This document shows positions 25,355 through 33,233 of a DNA stretch of 64,000 nucleotides, one piece after another. A program made the position numbers and the translations under genes. The stretch is from Blastocatellia bacterium (GTDB lineage: Bacteria; Acidobacteriota; Blastocatellia; HR10; J050). The notes beneath the pieces were generated by a model that saw only the letters and a list, made by a program, of their open reading frames with translations, did no database searches and had not been told where the DNA came from. Within the stretch, counting starts at the first letter, position 1. Every line of letters starts with the position of its first letter. The DNA lies in the NCBI GenBank assembly GCA_026985075.1, contig JALSQX010000060.1, positions 1 to 64,000 of the forward strand. The letters are read 5' to 3'.

Positions 25355-26386
25355 TCACTTCCGCACAGCCTCGACGATGCTCATTAACGGTCCAGAGGGG
25401 ATGATCCGCTTGAGCGCGAATCCCGAACGATCCAGAAGCGCGCGGAATTCACCTTCAGTCCGCTCGCGACCGCCGGTCATGACCATCATATTCAAATCAA
25501 AGAGGTTCGCAAACGCCGTCCCCTTGTCACCGGAGACGACCATTTCCAACAACATTAAAACCCCATTTTCGCTCATCGCCCGGTGACAATTCTCGAGGAT
25601 GATCTTGGATCGCTCATCGTCCCAGTTGTGAATGACCTGAGAGAGGACGTAGACGTCACCCCCAGTTGGCACCGATTGGAAGAAATCACCAGAGACGAAC
25701 TCGCACCGCCTCGCTAAACCCATTGTCTGGAAAAAGGCGCGCGCCTCATCGATGACGTGTTGTCGATCGAACAAAATGCCCTTCAGATGGGGATTCGCTC
25801 CCAGAATGGCAGCCAGGAGCGTTCCTCGCCCCCCGCCCACGTCGACGATGACCTCGAACGGCGAGAAGTCATAAGCGGCGACCACGGCGCGACTCGTCTG
25901 TCGCGTCCAACTGGTCATCGCCCGATTGAAGGTGGTCGCAGCCTCCGCATGGTGCGCCAGATAGTCATACACGCCCTGCCCGAAAATGTGGTTGAAAGCG
26001 GGCTCACCCGTTCGCACGCTATGAAGCAATGCGCCCCACGCGCGAAAATTCTCTTCTCCCAGCATCATAACCAGAGGACGGACCGAGTGAGGAGCGTCAC
26101 TCGTCAGTGCCTCGCCGAGCGGTGTCACGGCGAAGCGGTCCTCGCCCACTTCCTGCAAGATGCCCAGAGCAACCAGGCTTCGCATCAATCGATAGAGCGC
26201 CTGAGGGTCGGCGTTCACTCGGCGAGCCAGTTCATCACAACTCGCCGGACACGATTTGAGGTGATCGGGGAGGGCCAATTTGGCGGCCACATAAATCGCC
26301 TGAGTAACCCACGCGCCGCTGGCCATTCGTAGCAATGCCATTCCCGGATCAGCCATTTCCCCTTTCGAAATGTTCCGTTCGGTCAT
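25355..26386 (-). CDS. O-methyltransferase (Methyltransf_2 / COMT-like)
   Basis: The 343-residue protein has an N-terminal winged-helix dimerisation domain (about 15-95; AIYVAAKLALPDHL, DPQALYRLMRSLVALGIL) and a SAM domain with FEVIVDVGGGRGTLLAAIL, a catalytic-base region SQVIHNWDDERSKIILENC, and LLLEMVVSGDKG. This family methylates hydroxyl groups of aromatics or polyketides. I used the second ATG (26386), nine bases after GGGAG; the first ATG overlaps that site. A compound palindrome lies about 110 bases upstream. Confidence 0.87.
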   Translation of the reverse strand: MTERNISKGEMADPGMALLRMASGAWVTQAIYVAAKLALPDHLKSCPASCDELARRVNADPQALYRLMRSLVALGILQEVGEDRFAVTPLGEALTSDAPHSVRPLVMMLGEENFRAWGALLHSVRTGEPAFNHIFGQGVYDYLAHHAEAATTFNRAMTSWTRQTSRAVVAAYDFSPFEVIVDVGGGRGTLLAAILGANPHLKGILFDRQHVIDEARAFFQTMGLARRCEFVSGDFFQSVPTGGDVYVLSQVIHNWDDERSKIILENCHRAMSENGVLMLLEMVVSGDKGTAFANLFDLNMMVMTGGRERTEGEFRALLDRSGFALKRIIPSGPLMSIVEAVRK

Positions 26387-26495
26387 CGGTTTCATCTCCC
26401 ATGCAATGTCTCGTCCAGCAGGAGGCCACCCATCGCTCTATCAATCAACAGGTACCACCCCACTGCTTTATCGACTTCACATCCGACCGATGGCC

Positions 26496-26524
26496 TTCAC
26501 CAGGTGAAGACACGTCACGTGTCT
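26496..26524. promoter_or_regulatory. Two abutting palindromes upstream of the O-methyltransferase gene
   Basis: TTCACC-A-GGTGAA (26496-26508) shares its last base with AGACACGT-C-ACGTGTCT (26508-26524). The second can extend outward to GGTG/CACC with a one-base bulge. Both are perfect apart from the central base. A dimeric regulator site or an RNA hairpin are both possible; no regulator gene is adjacent. Confidence 0.45.
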
Positions 26525-26627
26525 CACCAAGGGACAACAGCTCATCGCCTCCGCCCCCGACGGGGCGCATTGAGCGGACGGAGCGTCTCTCCACGAGAGC
26601 TCGATGACGGAGTCGAGGAATGCCCGA

Positions 26628-26888
26628 TTAAGGCAGCAGATCCTCGTACGGCCCCGTGTCGATACCCAATTTCTCGAAGATCTTGCGCAATCCCCCCTTT
26701 TGCGGTCCGGGCGTGGTCACGATGTATCCGCGAATGACGTCCTCGGGAGAGACGCTGGATGCGCCCCGCTCACGAGCGGCATTCTCGGCGCCCGACCGAA
26801 TGGCATTTTTGGCCATGGCGCGAAACATGATGGGGACTTCCTTGAGCAGTTGATTGAATTGTTGTTCGGCAGCCGATTCCCATTCCAT
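26628..26888 (-). CDS. Stand-alone PCP_red-domain protein
   Basis: The 86-residue helical protein consists of almost only the PCP_red domain known from the C-terminus of the BchB/ChlB subunit of dark protochlorophyllide reductase: LLKEVPIMFRAMAKNAIR, then GAENAARERGASSVSPEDV. In ChlB this helical domain helps to cover the substrate. The ATG at 26888 follows GGAGG; a longer frame upstream has no ribosome site. It sits among aromatic-degradation genes with no bacteriochlorophyll genes in view, so a pigment role is not supported. Function unknown. Confidence 0.75.
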   Translation of the reverse strand: MEWESAAEQQFNQLLKEVPIMFRAMAKNAIRSGAENAARERGASSVSPEDVIRGYIVTTPGPQKGGLRKIFEKLGIDTGPYEDLLP

Positions 26889-26920
26889 CGATCGAACCTC
26901 CTTTTTCTGTGATCGTGAAT

Positions 26921-27694
26921 TTATGATTCCGTTTGAACACCGAGATACGCCATCGCCCCACAATTGATGGGGAGGACCTGACCGGTAATGTTCCGGGCGC
27001 GATCTGACACGAAGTAGACCACGGCTTCAGCCACATCCTCCGGTTCGGCGAACCGCCGCAAGGGAATTTGGCGCACGAACTGTTCGTTGGCCAATAACCG
27101 ATCCATGAATTCTCTCAACTCGGGCGTCCTGGTTCCTCCGGGAGCGATGGCATTGACGGTGATGTTGTACGGACCGAGCTCGAAGGCCATCACCCGGGTC
27201 AAATGAATGAGCGCCGCCTTAGAGGCGTGGTAGTGGAGCCCTTGACCCTCGGTATAAAACAATCCGGCCTGCGAAGCGATATGAATGATGCGGCCACCAC
27301 CCTGATGGATCATCGCGCGCGCCGCCTCCTGTGAGGCGAAAAACGGTCCTTTGAGATTGACGGCCAACACCTGGTCCCAATGCTCTTCGCTCGTCTCCAG
27401 AAATCGCTCGCGGTACCAGATGGCGGCGTTATTGACCAGGATATCGAGGCGACCAAACTGCCTCACCGTCTCGCTGATGAGATGGCGGACCGATTCGATC
27501 CGCCCCATGTCCGCTTGAATGAAGCGGACGCGCGTCCCACCCGTTCCCAGTCTCTGTTCGGCCTGACGTCCCTGACCCGCATCCCGAGCGGCGATGACCA
27601 CGGCCGATCCTTCCCGAATCAGAGCGCGCGCGATGGCCAGCCCAATGCCGCGCGTGCCACCGGTGACGATAGAAACCCGATCTTTCAATTCCAT
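26921..27694 (-). CDS. Short-chain dehydrogenase/reductase 1
   Basis: The 257-residue classical SDR has TGGTRGIG (12-19), NNAAIW, a catalytic Ser in HIASQAG, YHASK (Tyr/Lys) and a PGGTRTPE loop. The C-terminal DRARNITGQVLPINCG is standard. It may oxidise a dihydrodiol or reduce a ketone in the pathway. AAGGAGG precedes the ATG. It is co-directional with the PCP_red gene 32 bases downstream. Confidence 0.9.
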   Translation of the reverse strand: MELKDRVSIVTGGTRGIGLAIARALIREGSAVVIAARDAGQGRQAEQRLGTGGTRVRFIQADMGRIESVRHLISETVRQFGRLDILVNNAAIWYRERFLETSEEHWDQVLAVNLKGPFFASQEAARAMIHQGGGRIIHIASQAGLFYTEGQGLHYHASKAALIHLTRVMAFELGPYNITVNAIAPGGTRTPELREFMDRLLANEQFVRQIPLRRFAEPEDVAEAVVYFVSDRARNITGQVLPINCGAMAYLGVQTES

Positions 27695-27720
27695 GTCCCG
27701 CCTCCTTCGAAAAGAGAGTC

Positions 27721-27741
27721 ACGCAAGCTGCCCACTTGCGT
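27721..27741. repeat. Intergenic hairpin repeat ACGCAAG-N7-CTTGCGT, copy 1
   Basis: Perfect 7-bp stem with 7-base loop upstream of SDR 1. A second copy with the same stem and loop length lies at 39937-39956, also in a short gap between genes. Confidence 0.55.
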
Positions 27742-27801
27742 TACTCGCCAAGGCGTGCGCCATCAAGCGAGCCGAGCCTCATCTCCATCCGCATTGCTGG
27801 A

Positions 27802-28572
27802 TCATCTCGATGACATCCCTCGTCGCTGCCGTCGCTGCTCGCGTATCGCTTCCACGATGCTCTCGTTGCGCATCCGGTAGGCCTGGATGGCATAGTCGGC
27901 GACCTCGACGACTTCATCGAGGAGATGAGGAAATCGTTCGAGGTACCCATCGATGAGTTTCTCCATCCCTTCGCCAGCATGTTCCTCATCGGCCGGACCG
28001 TGAACCCAGAAGAACATCAACTCATCACGGCTCAGTCCAAACCGCTCTTGCCAGAAGGCGACCGTCTCCTCGGCCGAAGCTGGCTTGGTCAAATGTTCCA
28101 CGGCGACCAGCGCCTGCAACCCGACCAGCCAATGTCGCGTCCGCGTCATCTCATCAAACGTGCACAAAACCAGATAAACGGTGGGCAACGGTCGCGTGGC
28201 ATCGACATCGTCCGGCGCGGCTCCCAGCGCTTGAATGAGCCGCGACAGAAGCAGGTAATGAGGCGTCTTTCCCCACTGGTCGCCGATTTCCTCATCGAAC
28301 ATATCTTTGATGAGCTTCTGGCGCACCTCCAGATAGGGACAGCGCTCCATCACGTTGGCGCACCAGCGCGGGAAATTCCGCGCCCAGAGACTGACCTGAC
28401 GCAAGGCGAAGATGGCCTCCTCGCGCGTTCGCAAGTCACGAAAGAGGGCCTTGCTGGGAGAACGCCCATCTTCCAGATAGGCCCGTTGCATCCGGCGAAT
28501 CGCCTCCCGGGCGTCTGGCACGCTCTGTATTTTTCGCTGCCTCGTGTAACCGAGATAATCATATTCAGTCAT
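27802..28572 (-). CDS. Heme-oxygenase-like diiron oxidase family protein (CADD/TenA-like), copy 2
   Basis: The 256-residue helical protein carries a ligand pattern like CADD and related HDO enzymes: E94/E95 and H105 in MFDEEIGDQWGKTPHYLL, E159 in ALVAVEH, and H191-x3-D195-x2-H198 in VHGPADEEH. The 32-residue step from E159 to H191 equals the one I recall for CADD. These enzymes activate O2 on two irons to cut or oxidise small molecules. Thiaminase activity is unlikely, because the TenA catalytic Cys region is not evident. It lies between the hydratase-aldolase and SDR 1 genes. Confidence 0.78.
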   Translation of the reverse strand: MTEYDYLGYTRQRKIQSVPDAREAIRRMQRAYLEDGRSPSKALFRDLRTREEAIFALRQVSLWARNFPRWCANVMERCPYLEVRQKLIKDMFDEEIGDQWGKTPHYLLLSRLIQALGAAPDDVDATRPLPTVYLVLCTFDEMTRTRHWLVGLQALVAVEHLTKPASAEETVAFWQERFGLSRDELMFFWVHGPADEEHAGEGMEKLIDGYLERFPHLLDEVVEVADYAIQAYRMRNESIVEAIREQRRQRRGMSSR

Positions 28573-28602
28573 GTGACCCTCTCTTCTTGAAAAATCGCCG
28601 CA

Positions 28603-28679
28603 GAGGCCGCGGAGAGGAAATGCTTTGCGGCCTCAAGGCCGTCCATGTTCCCACTTCGTGGCGCGCATGAGCTCATGCG
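28603..28679. other. Inverted repeats in the gap between aldolase and diiron genes
   Basis: GAGGCCGC (28603-28610) pairs with GCGGCCTC (28627-28634), and CGCATGAGCTCATGCG (28664-28679) is a perfect 16-base palindrome. Both lie in the 156-base gap upstream of the diiron gene. Role unknown: operator, processing site or weak terminator. Confidence 0.4.
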
Positions 28680-28728
28680 GGTTTCTCTTCACTACTCCTC
28701 TCTGGAAGAAGCTATGCGGCAGCGGCCA

Positions 28729-29700
28729 TCACCTCTCGCGCGGGCGGTACTTCTCCACTAACTGCAACCAGTTCTCGACGTACCGCCGGGTGGCTTCATC
28801 GATGTGCTCGGGCACGTGCACGAAGGGCGGGCGAACGGGACCGGCCTTGCCATACCCGGCCAGATCGACGCCCAGTTTGAACCAATAGGTCTGGTACTGC
28901 TGAAATTCTTCCATGGTGAGTCCCATGCCGGCGAATCCCCGATGCATACCGCTGGCCACCTCGGCGGCGGCCGCCCAGTTGCCCCGCCGACACTCTTCAT
29001 AGAGGCGCAGGCTGGGCCACGGTCCCATGCAGACATCGGAGGACCATCCCCCTTTCGCCCCGAACAACATGCAGGGATACATGAGATGATCGAGCACCAG
29101 GATGCTCACCCGATCACCGGCAGCTCGAATCGAGGGGATGAGATTGAACAAGTCCGTCGAACCCTGTTTGGCCGCGATGACATTGGGAATTTTCACCAGC
29201 TCGCCCCACAACCTGGGCGTGATGGTGACGCGAAAGGCGTGAGGATTATGATAGATCATGATCGCCGCCTCGGGGACGGCCTCTGCGAGATCGCGATAGT
29301 ACTGAATGACATCGGCAGGAGCCAAGGGCAAGTACATCGGCGTCCCATTCATCACGCCATCGGCGCCCACGTCGATGGCATAACGCGTCTTCCTGATCGT
29401 CTCTCGCGTATTGAGGCTGGTCGTTCCCACGAACACCGGCACGCGCCGATTGACGACGTCGACGGCTGTTTGAATGAGCTTCTGATGCTCCTCCCAGAGC
29501 AACGTATGAGATTCGCCCACGCTCCCGGTGAGCAAGATCCCATGAACACCATCGGTGATGAGCTTATCGATCAACGCAGCCAGCGCGTCAGTATCCACTG
29601 TGTCGGTCGCCCTCCAGGATGTGGCATTCGACGTCGCGCAAGCGGGAACCAAAGCGAAGACACCACGAATGTCATCGGCTGTCAATCTCGGTTTTGCCAT
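28729..29700 (-). CDS. DapA-superfamily hydratase-aldolase (PhdJ/NahE-like)
   Basis: The 323-residue TIM-barrel protein has GSVGESHTL (phosphate/carboxylate loop), Y150 in IYHNPHAF and the Schiff-base lysine K178 in NVIAAKQGS. The Y-x-NP-x-AF block, followed by RLWGELVKIP, is typical of trans-o-hydroxybenzylidenepyruvate and 2'-carboxybenzalpyruvate hydratase-aldolases, which release pyruvate and an aromatic aldehyde in naphthalene and phenanthrene pathways. Dihydrodipicolinate synthesis is unlikely in this context. GGAGGTG precedes the ATG. Confidence 0.82.
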   Translation of the reverse strand: MAKPRLTADDIRGVFALVPACATSNATSWRATDTVDTDALAALIDKLITDGVHGILLTGSVGESHTLLWEEHQKLIQTAVDVVNRRVPVFVGTTSLNTRETIRKTRYAIDVGADGVMNGTPMYLPLAPADVIQYYRDLAEAVPEAAIMIYHNPHAFRVTITPRLWGELVKIPNVIAAKQGSTDLFNLIPSIRAAGDRVSILVLDHLMYPCMLFGAKGGWSSDVCMGPWPSLRLYEECRRGNWAAAAEVASGMHRGFAGMGLTMEEFQQYQTYWFKLGVDLAGYGKAGPVRPPFVHVPEHIDEATRRYVENWLQLVEKYRPRER

Positions 29701-29878
29701 CAGTCACCTCCATGTGGGAATAATCTCCAACATTTCAACTGCTCCAGTGCTCTCCTCTCGCGGTCATCGTCCGAGACCGCATTCCGAATTCACGAGCATC
29801 GCCAGAGAGGCGAGCTTGAGGTCCATCGACATCGGATATCAGCCTGAACCGAACGACAGGCCCGCGGGGGTCATCACG

Positions 29879-31015
29879 TCATGCTATCCCTAGCCGAGAT
29901 GGATCTGTGTAGGCATCGTATTTCGCCAAACCGGCGAATCCATAGCGAAGGAGCAGGTAATGACCTCCCTTGGAGATGGGCGGGAGGCCGTCGATGATCT
30001 TTCGCCAGCTTTCGCCGTCGTCCTCAGAGCAGTAGATCTCGCCATCGGTATTGCCGAGATAAACGGCCGCGCCACCATTCCAGGCTTCGATGGTCATGGC
30101 CTCGAAATTGGCCGTCATCTCCGCCGGCAGTCCGTTGGTCAGAACCGCCCACGTCTCCCCGCCATCGCGCGAACGAGCGACTTTGGATTGCGCGCTTCGG
30201 GTCTCCGCCCAGACGGGGGGAATGGCGCCAGCCCCGGCGACGAACATCAACTCGTCATTCCGCGGATGATAAACGAGCGGATCCGGATAACCGATGGCCG
30301 ATATGCTCTGAGAGATGTTCTCCCACGTCTGACCACCGTCTCGCGTGCGATAGAACCCAAAACCGGTGGGAAGAAACATCTCATCTGGATGAGACGGTCG
30401 AATGATGAGTCGATGACAATCATCATTGAATCCTCGACCGGTGAGGTCGATCCATGAGGCTCCCCCATCGGTGCTTTTGAGCAATCCGCCCTGCTCGATG
30501 CACACAAACACGATCTGTGAATCCCGAGGATCGAACGTGATGAACTTGACGTGCGCCAGGTTGGGTGGAGCGGGAAATCGCCACTCGGGAGCGCTGGGCG
30601 CCGCGCGCAACGACCGGAGTTCCGTCCACTGGCGACCGAGATTGTCACTCACATGAAGATGGACCGGCTCAGTGCCCGCATAGAGTTTGAGCTGCCCGTT
30701 GGATCGAGTCCCACTCACAGCATAGATGTTTTGTGAAGCCAACCCGGCATTGCGCGCCTCCCACGTCTGGCCTCCGTCTTCGCTCACGTAAATACCACCA
30801 TTATGTGTGCCGGCAATGATGAGTTCTCCATTCTCCTCGACGAGCAGGGCGTTGACGTGTTTCCCTTCGAGCGCCCGGCGATCAATCCCCCAGGACTCGC
30901 CGCCTCCCTTTCGCTCTAACAGATAGAGTCCATCGGCCGTGGCCACCCAAAGCTGCGACGATGGCTCGCCGGCTTCGAATATGGTCTGCCCACCATGCGA
31001 AAGACAAAGAGTCAT
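29879..31015 (-). CDS. Cytosolic Asp-box (BNR) beta-propeller, copy 1
   Basis: The 378-residue protein has six Asp-box repeats (SEDGGQTW, SDNLGRQW, STDGGASW, TRDGGQTW, SRDGGETW, SEDDGESW) spaced along a sortilin/sialidase-like propeller. There is no signal peptide or membrane segment, so it should be cytosolic, which is unusual for this fold. Sialidase catalytic residues (Arg triad, FRIP) are not seen. It is paralogous to the gene at 36796. Function unknown; an assembly scaffold or lactonase-like activity would be guesses. AAGGAGGG precedes the ATG. Confidence 0.8.
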   Translation of the reverse strand: MTLCLSHGGQTIFEAGEPSSQLWVATADGLYLLERKGGGESWGIDRRALEGKHVNALLVEENGELIIAGTHNGGIYVSEDGGQTWEARNAGLASQNIYAVSGTRSNGQLKLYAGTEPVHLHVSDNLGRQWTELRSLRAAPSAPEWRFPAPPNLAHVKFITFDPRDSQIVFVCIEQGGLLKSTDGGASWIDLTGRGFNDDCHRLIIRPSHPDEMFLPTGFGFYRTRDGGQTWENISQSISAIGYPDPLVYHPRNDELMFVAGAGAIPPVWAETRSAQSKVARSRDGGETWAVLTNGLPAEMTANFEAMTIEAWNGGAAVYLGNTDGEIYCSEDDGESWRKIIDGLPPISKGGHYLLLRYGFAGLAKYDAYTDPSRLGIA

Positions 31016-31084
31016 AGGCTCTCCCTCCTTCCCTCATGTCATCGTCATTCAGCGACTGAGTCTCATCGGCGTCCATGAGTCCGA

Positions 31085-31393
31085 TCATGATGCTTTCCCG
31101 GGCACACCCCATTTGGCCTGGAACTCTTCGGCCGAGAGCGCATACCAATCGCTGTTCTTTTCGACGTACGTGCTCCACTGTTCGGGAACCTCATCTTCAG
31201 CGAAGATGGCTTCCACGGGACAAGCCGGTTCGCAAGCCGCACAATCGATGCACGTCTCAGGTTCGATATAGAGCTGATCGACTTCCTCGAACTGATTTTC
31301 CTCCTTGGTCGGATGAATGCAGTCGACGGGACACACATCCACGCAGGCGGTGTCTTTCGTCCCAATGCAGGACTCCACGATGACGTACGGCAT
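31085..31393 (-). CDS. 7Fe (3Fe-4S/4Fe-4S) ferredoxin
   Basis: The 102-residue protein has a first cluster with C9, C17 and C21 (ESCIGTKDTACVDVCP) and a full second cluster CIDCAACEPACP, the layout of FdxA-type 7Fe ferredoxins. An acidic C-terminal tail with WYALSAEEFQAKWG follows. It is a low-potential cytosolic carrier and may serve the Rieske oxygenase or a diiron enzyme, because no dedicated reductase gene is seen nearby. GGGGAGGA precedes the ATG. Confidence 0.9.
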   Translation of the reverse strand: MPYVIVESCIGTKDTACVDVCPVDCIHPTKEENQFEEVDQLYIEPETCIDCAACEPACPVEAIFAEDEVPEQWSTYVEKNSDWYALSAEEFQAKWGVPGKAS

Positions 31394-31680
31394 ACGTTAT
31401 TCCTCCCCAGGAAAAGATGTGGCACAAGAGGCCATCTGGCGTGACTTCGGTTTCACCAGATCGCGATGAGCTTGTTCCCTCGAACAATTCCCTCGAAGAT
31501 CATGTAGTGCGCGTCGACGACTCGCCCACCATCTCCTGAGCGACCGTCCTTTCTCATCCTCGTCGCATGGTCCCGGGCCGATTCCCTCCTCGATTGTCCT
31601 CCACGCTTCCGAGTCCGTCTCAAAGGACGAACGGATTCGATGACATGCTGTGGAACCCGAGACGAGGGCGCATCCCCTCA

Positions 31681-32325
31681 TCATCCGGCCGACCATAACG
31701 TCTTCAGTTGATCACTGGTGATCACATTTCCGTAGAGTTTTTGAAAGTTCCATACGGCAGCGCGATGCATCCATTCTTCGCGAGCCGCGGCGCAATCTTC
31801 GACCAGGACGACGTGATAATTCAGCTCGAAAGCCGTCCGAGCCGTGAATTCGATAGCTCCATTGGTCGTCACCCCACCGAAGAGCAGCGTTCGAATGCCC
31901 AGACCGCGAAGGATGAGATCGAGCGTATTCCCGGTGAACGCGCTGAAGCTCGGCGCCGGGACGATGATGTCACCTTCGCTCGGCACAAATTCGGGATACT
32001 GATCGAACCATTCCCAGCCCCACGTCCCGGGTCGCGTGATGAGATCGGTAATGCCCAATTGCTTGAGCTTTCGGCGCGTGGGTAAATGAGGAAAGGCTTC
32101 GGTCATCTCGTATCGGACCCGGACCACTTTGACGCCGACGCGATGAGCGTCCCGGATGAGCGCCGCCAGTCGAGGAGCCATCTCGTGCGTCATTTTCATC
32201 GAGAATCCCGCCCGGGCAATCGGCCCATCAGGATGACAGTAATCGTTCTGCATCGCCGACACAATGAGGGCCGTATGAGCGGGGGCGACGAGGTCTTTGA
32301 GTTCCCAATCGGCTTCATGAAGCAT
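31681..32325 (-). CDS. Isochorismatase-fold protein with all three triad residues replaced by Ala
   Basis: The 214-residue protein aligns over its whole length with cysteine hydrolases such as RutB. The three catalytic positions are changed: Asp to A24 (IVSAMQND instead of VVDMQN), Lys to A124 (IVPAPSFSAF instead of LPKPRYSGF) and Cys to A157 (TTNGAIEFTAR instead of ATNVCVEST). The surrounding fold motifs are intact, so this is a structured pseudoenzyme rather than a decayed gene. It sits between a diiron protein and the 7Fe ferredoxin. A binding, scaffold or altered-chemistry role is possible. GGGAG lies before the ATG. Confidence 0.85.
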   Translation of the reverse strand: MLHEADWELKDLVAPAHTALIVSAMQNDYCHPDGPIARAGFSMKMTHEMAPRLAALIRDAHRVGVKVVRVRYEMTEAFPHLPTRRKLKQLGITDLITRPGTWGWEWFDQYPEFVPSEGDIIVPAPSFSAFTGNTLDLILRGLGIRTLLFGGVTTNGAIEFTARTAFELNYHVVLVEDCAAAREEWMHRAAVWNFQKLYGNVITSDQLKTLWSAG

Positions 32326-32462
32326 CGTTTTACTCCCTATCGCGTGAGATGGTGGAACGTCGAACGATGAGCCCCCGGGTTTTTCCGCAAGAGATATTCA
32401 ACCAGTCACCATCAGCTCGCACAATGATGCGGGCTCATCGGTTCCCTTGGCGCACGGCGCGA

Positions 32463-33194
32463 TCAGGCCGCCTCGGCCGCCGTCTCTTTCAGAATGGCCT
32501 GATAGATGCCATCCTGGTAAATGCGCATGGCGGCCGCCGATTCGCGACTCACCTGAAGAATGTTCTCCTGATCTTGTCGAGTGACGGCGTATTTGAACAA
32601 GTAAGCGGCCTCGCCGCCGGCATGGGCTTTATCGGCCTCCCGATGCACCCACAAGAAGGCCGAATCTTCGTGCGAAAGGTGGAGTCCTTCCCACACCCTG
32701 GGATTCAACTGTGCCGGATAGCCGAGTCGCTCGGCGGTATCGGGATCGTTCATGCGCTCCAGAATTTGCAGTGCCGCCAATCCCTCCAACCAGCTCCGAT
32801 TGCGCGTGAGATTCTCCCAGGTGTTCAGCGCCACGATGGTCGTCGGCAATGGCGGCGTGGTGACGATCTCTTCGCGCGTCAGTCCCAATGCCTTCCCCAT
32901 GCGAATGAGCAGATCGACGTGGCACTCGCCAGCGCGGGCGTCCTTGACTTCCTCATCCCACATATTCCGGATGAGGATCTTTCGCACCTCCTGGTGCGGG
33001 CATATGCCGGCTACATTGGCCAACCATCGCGGGAAGCTGATGGCGAAGTGATAAAAATGCTTCAGCCAGATCTGCATTTGCTCTCGCGTGCAATCCCCCT
33101 TCTGCCAGAATCGGATTAATCCTGGAGGATGGGCGAAATATTCTCTCAAAATATCGTCGAGTCCCTGACTCAAAAATTCGTTCTTCTTCATCAT
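32463..33194 (-). CDS. Heme-oxygenase-like diiron oxidase family protein (CADD/TenA-like), copy 3
   Basis: The 243-residue helical protein shows E81/E82 and H92 (MWDEEVKDARAGECH), E146 (ALQILER) and H184-x3-D188-x2-H191 (VHREADKAH), the same pattern and E-to-H spacing as copy 2. A six-residue longer loop separates E146 from H184. The N-terminal FPRWLANVAGICPHQEVRKILI block is shared with copy 2. It probably binds two irons and uses O2; the substrate is unknown. It is flanked by UbiD and the isochorismatase-fold gene. AAGGAGG precedes the first of two ATGs. Confidence 0.78.
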   Translation of the reverse strand: MMKKNEFLSQGLDDILREYFAHPPGLIRFWQKGDCTREQMQIWLKHFYHFAISFPRWLANVAGICPHQEVRKILIRNMWDEEVKDARAGECHVDLLIRMGKALGLTREEIVTTPPLPTTIVALNTWENLTRNRSWLEGLAALQILERMNDPDTAERLGYPAQLNPRVWEGLHLSHEDSAFLWVHREADKAHAGGEAAYLFKYAVTRQDQENILQVSRESAAAMRIYQDGIYQAILKETAAEAA

Positions 33195-33233
33195 AGACCT
33201 CCTTAGTGGATGATGACGGACCGTCCCCGCTCC

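Noticed and set aside
26628-26888. PCP_red protein as evidence for phototrophy
   Set aside because: Only this small domain is present; there are no reaction-centre or pigment-synthesis genes in the window.
27802-28572. Thiaminase II (TenA) annotation for the heme-oxygenase-like proteins
   Set aside because: The ligand pattern fits diiron HDO proteins and no thiamin genes or TenA catalytic Cys region are evident.
28729-29700. Dihydrodipicolinate synthase
   Set aside because: The Y-x-NP-x-AF motif and the surrounding aromatic genes fit hydratase-aldolases better; no lysine-pathway genes are nearby.
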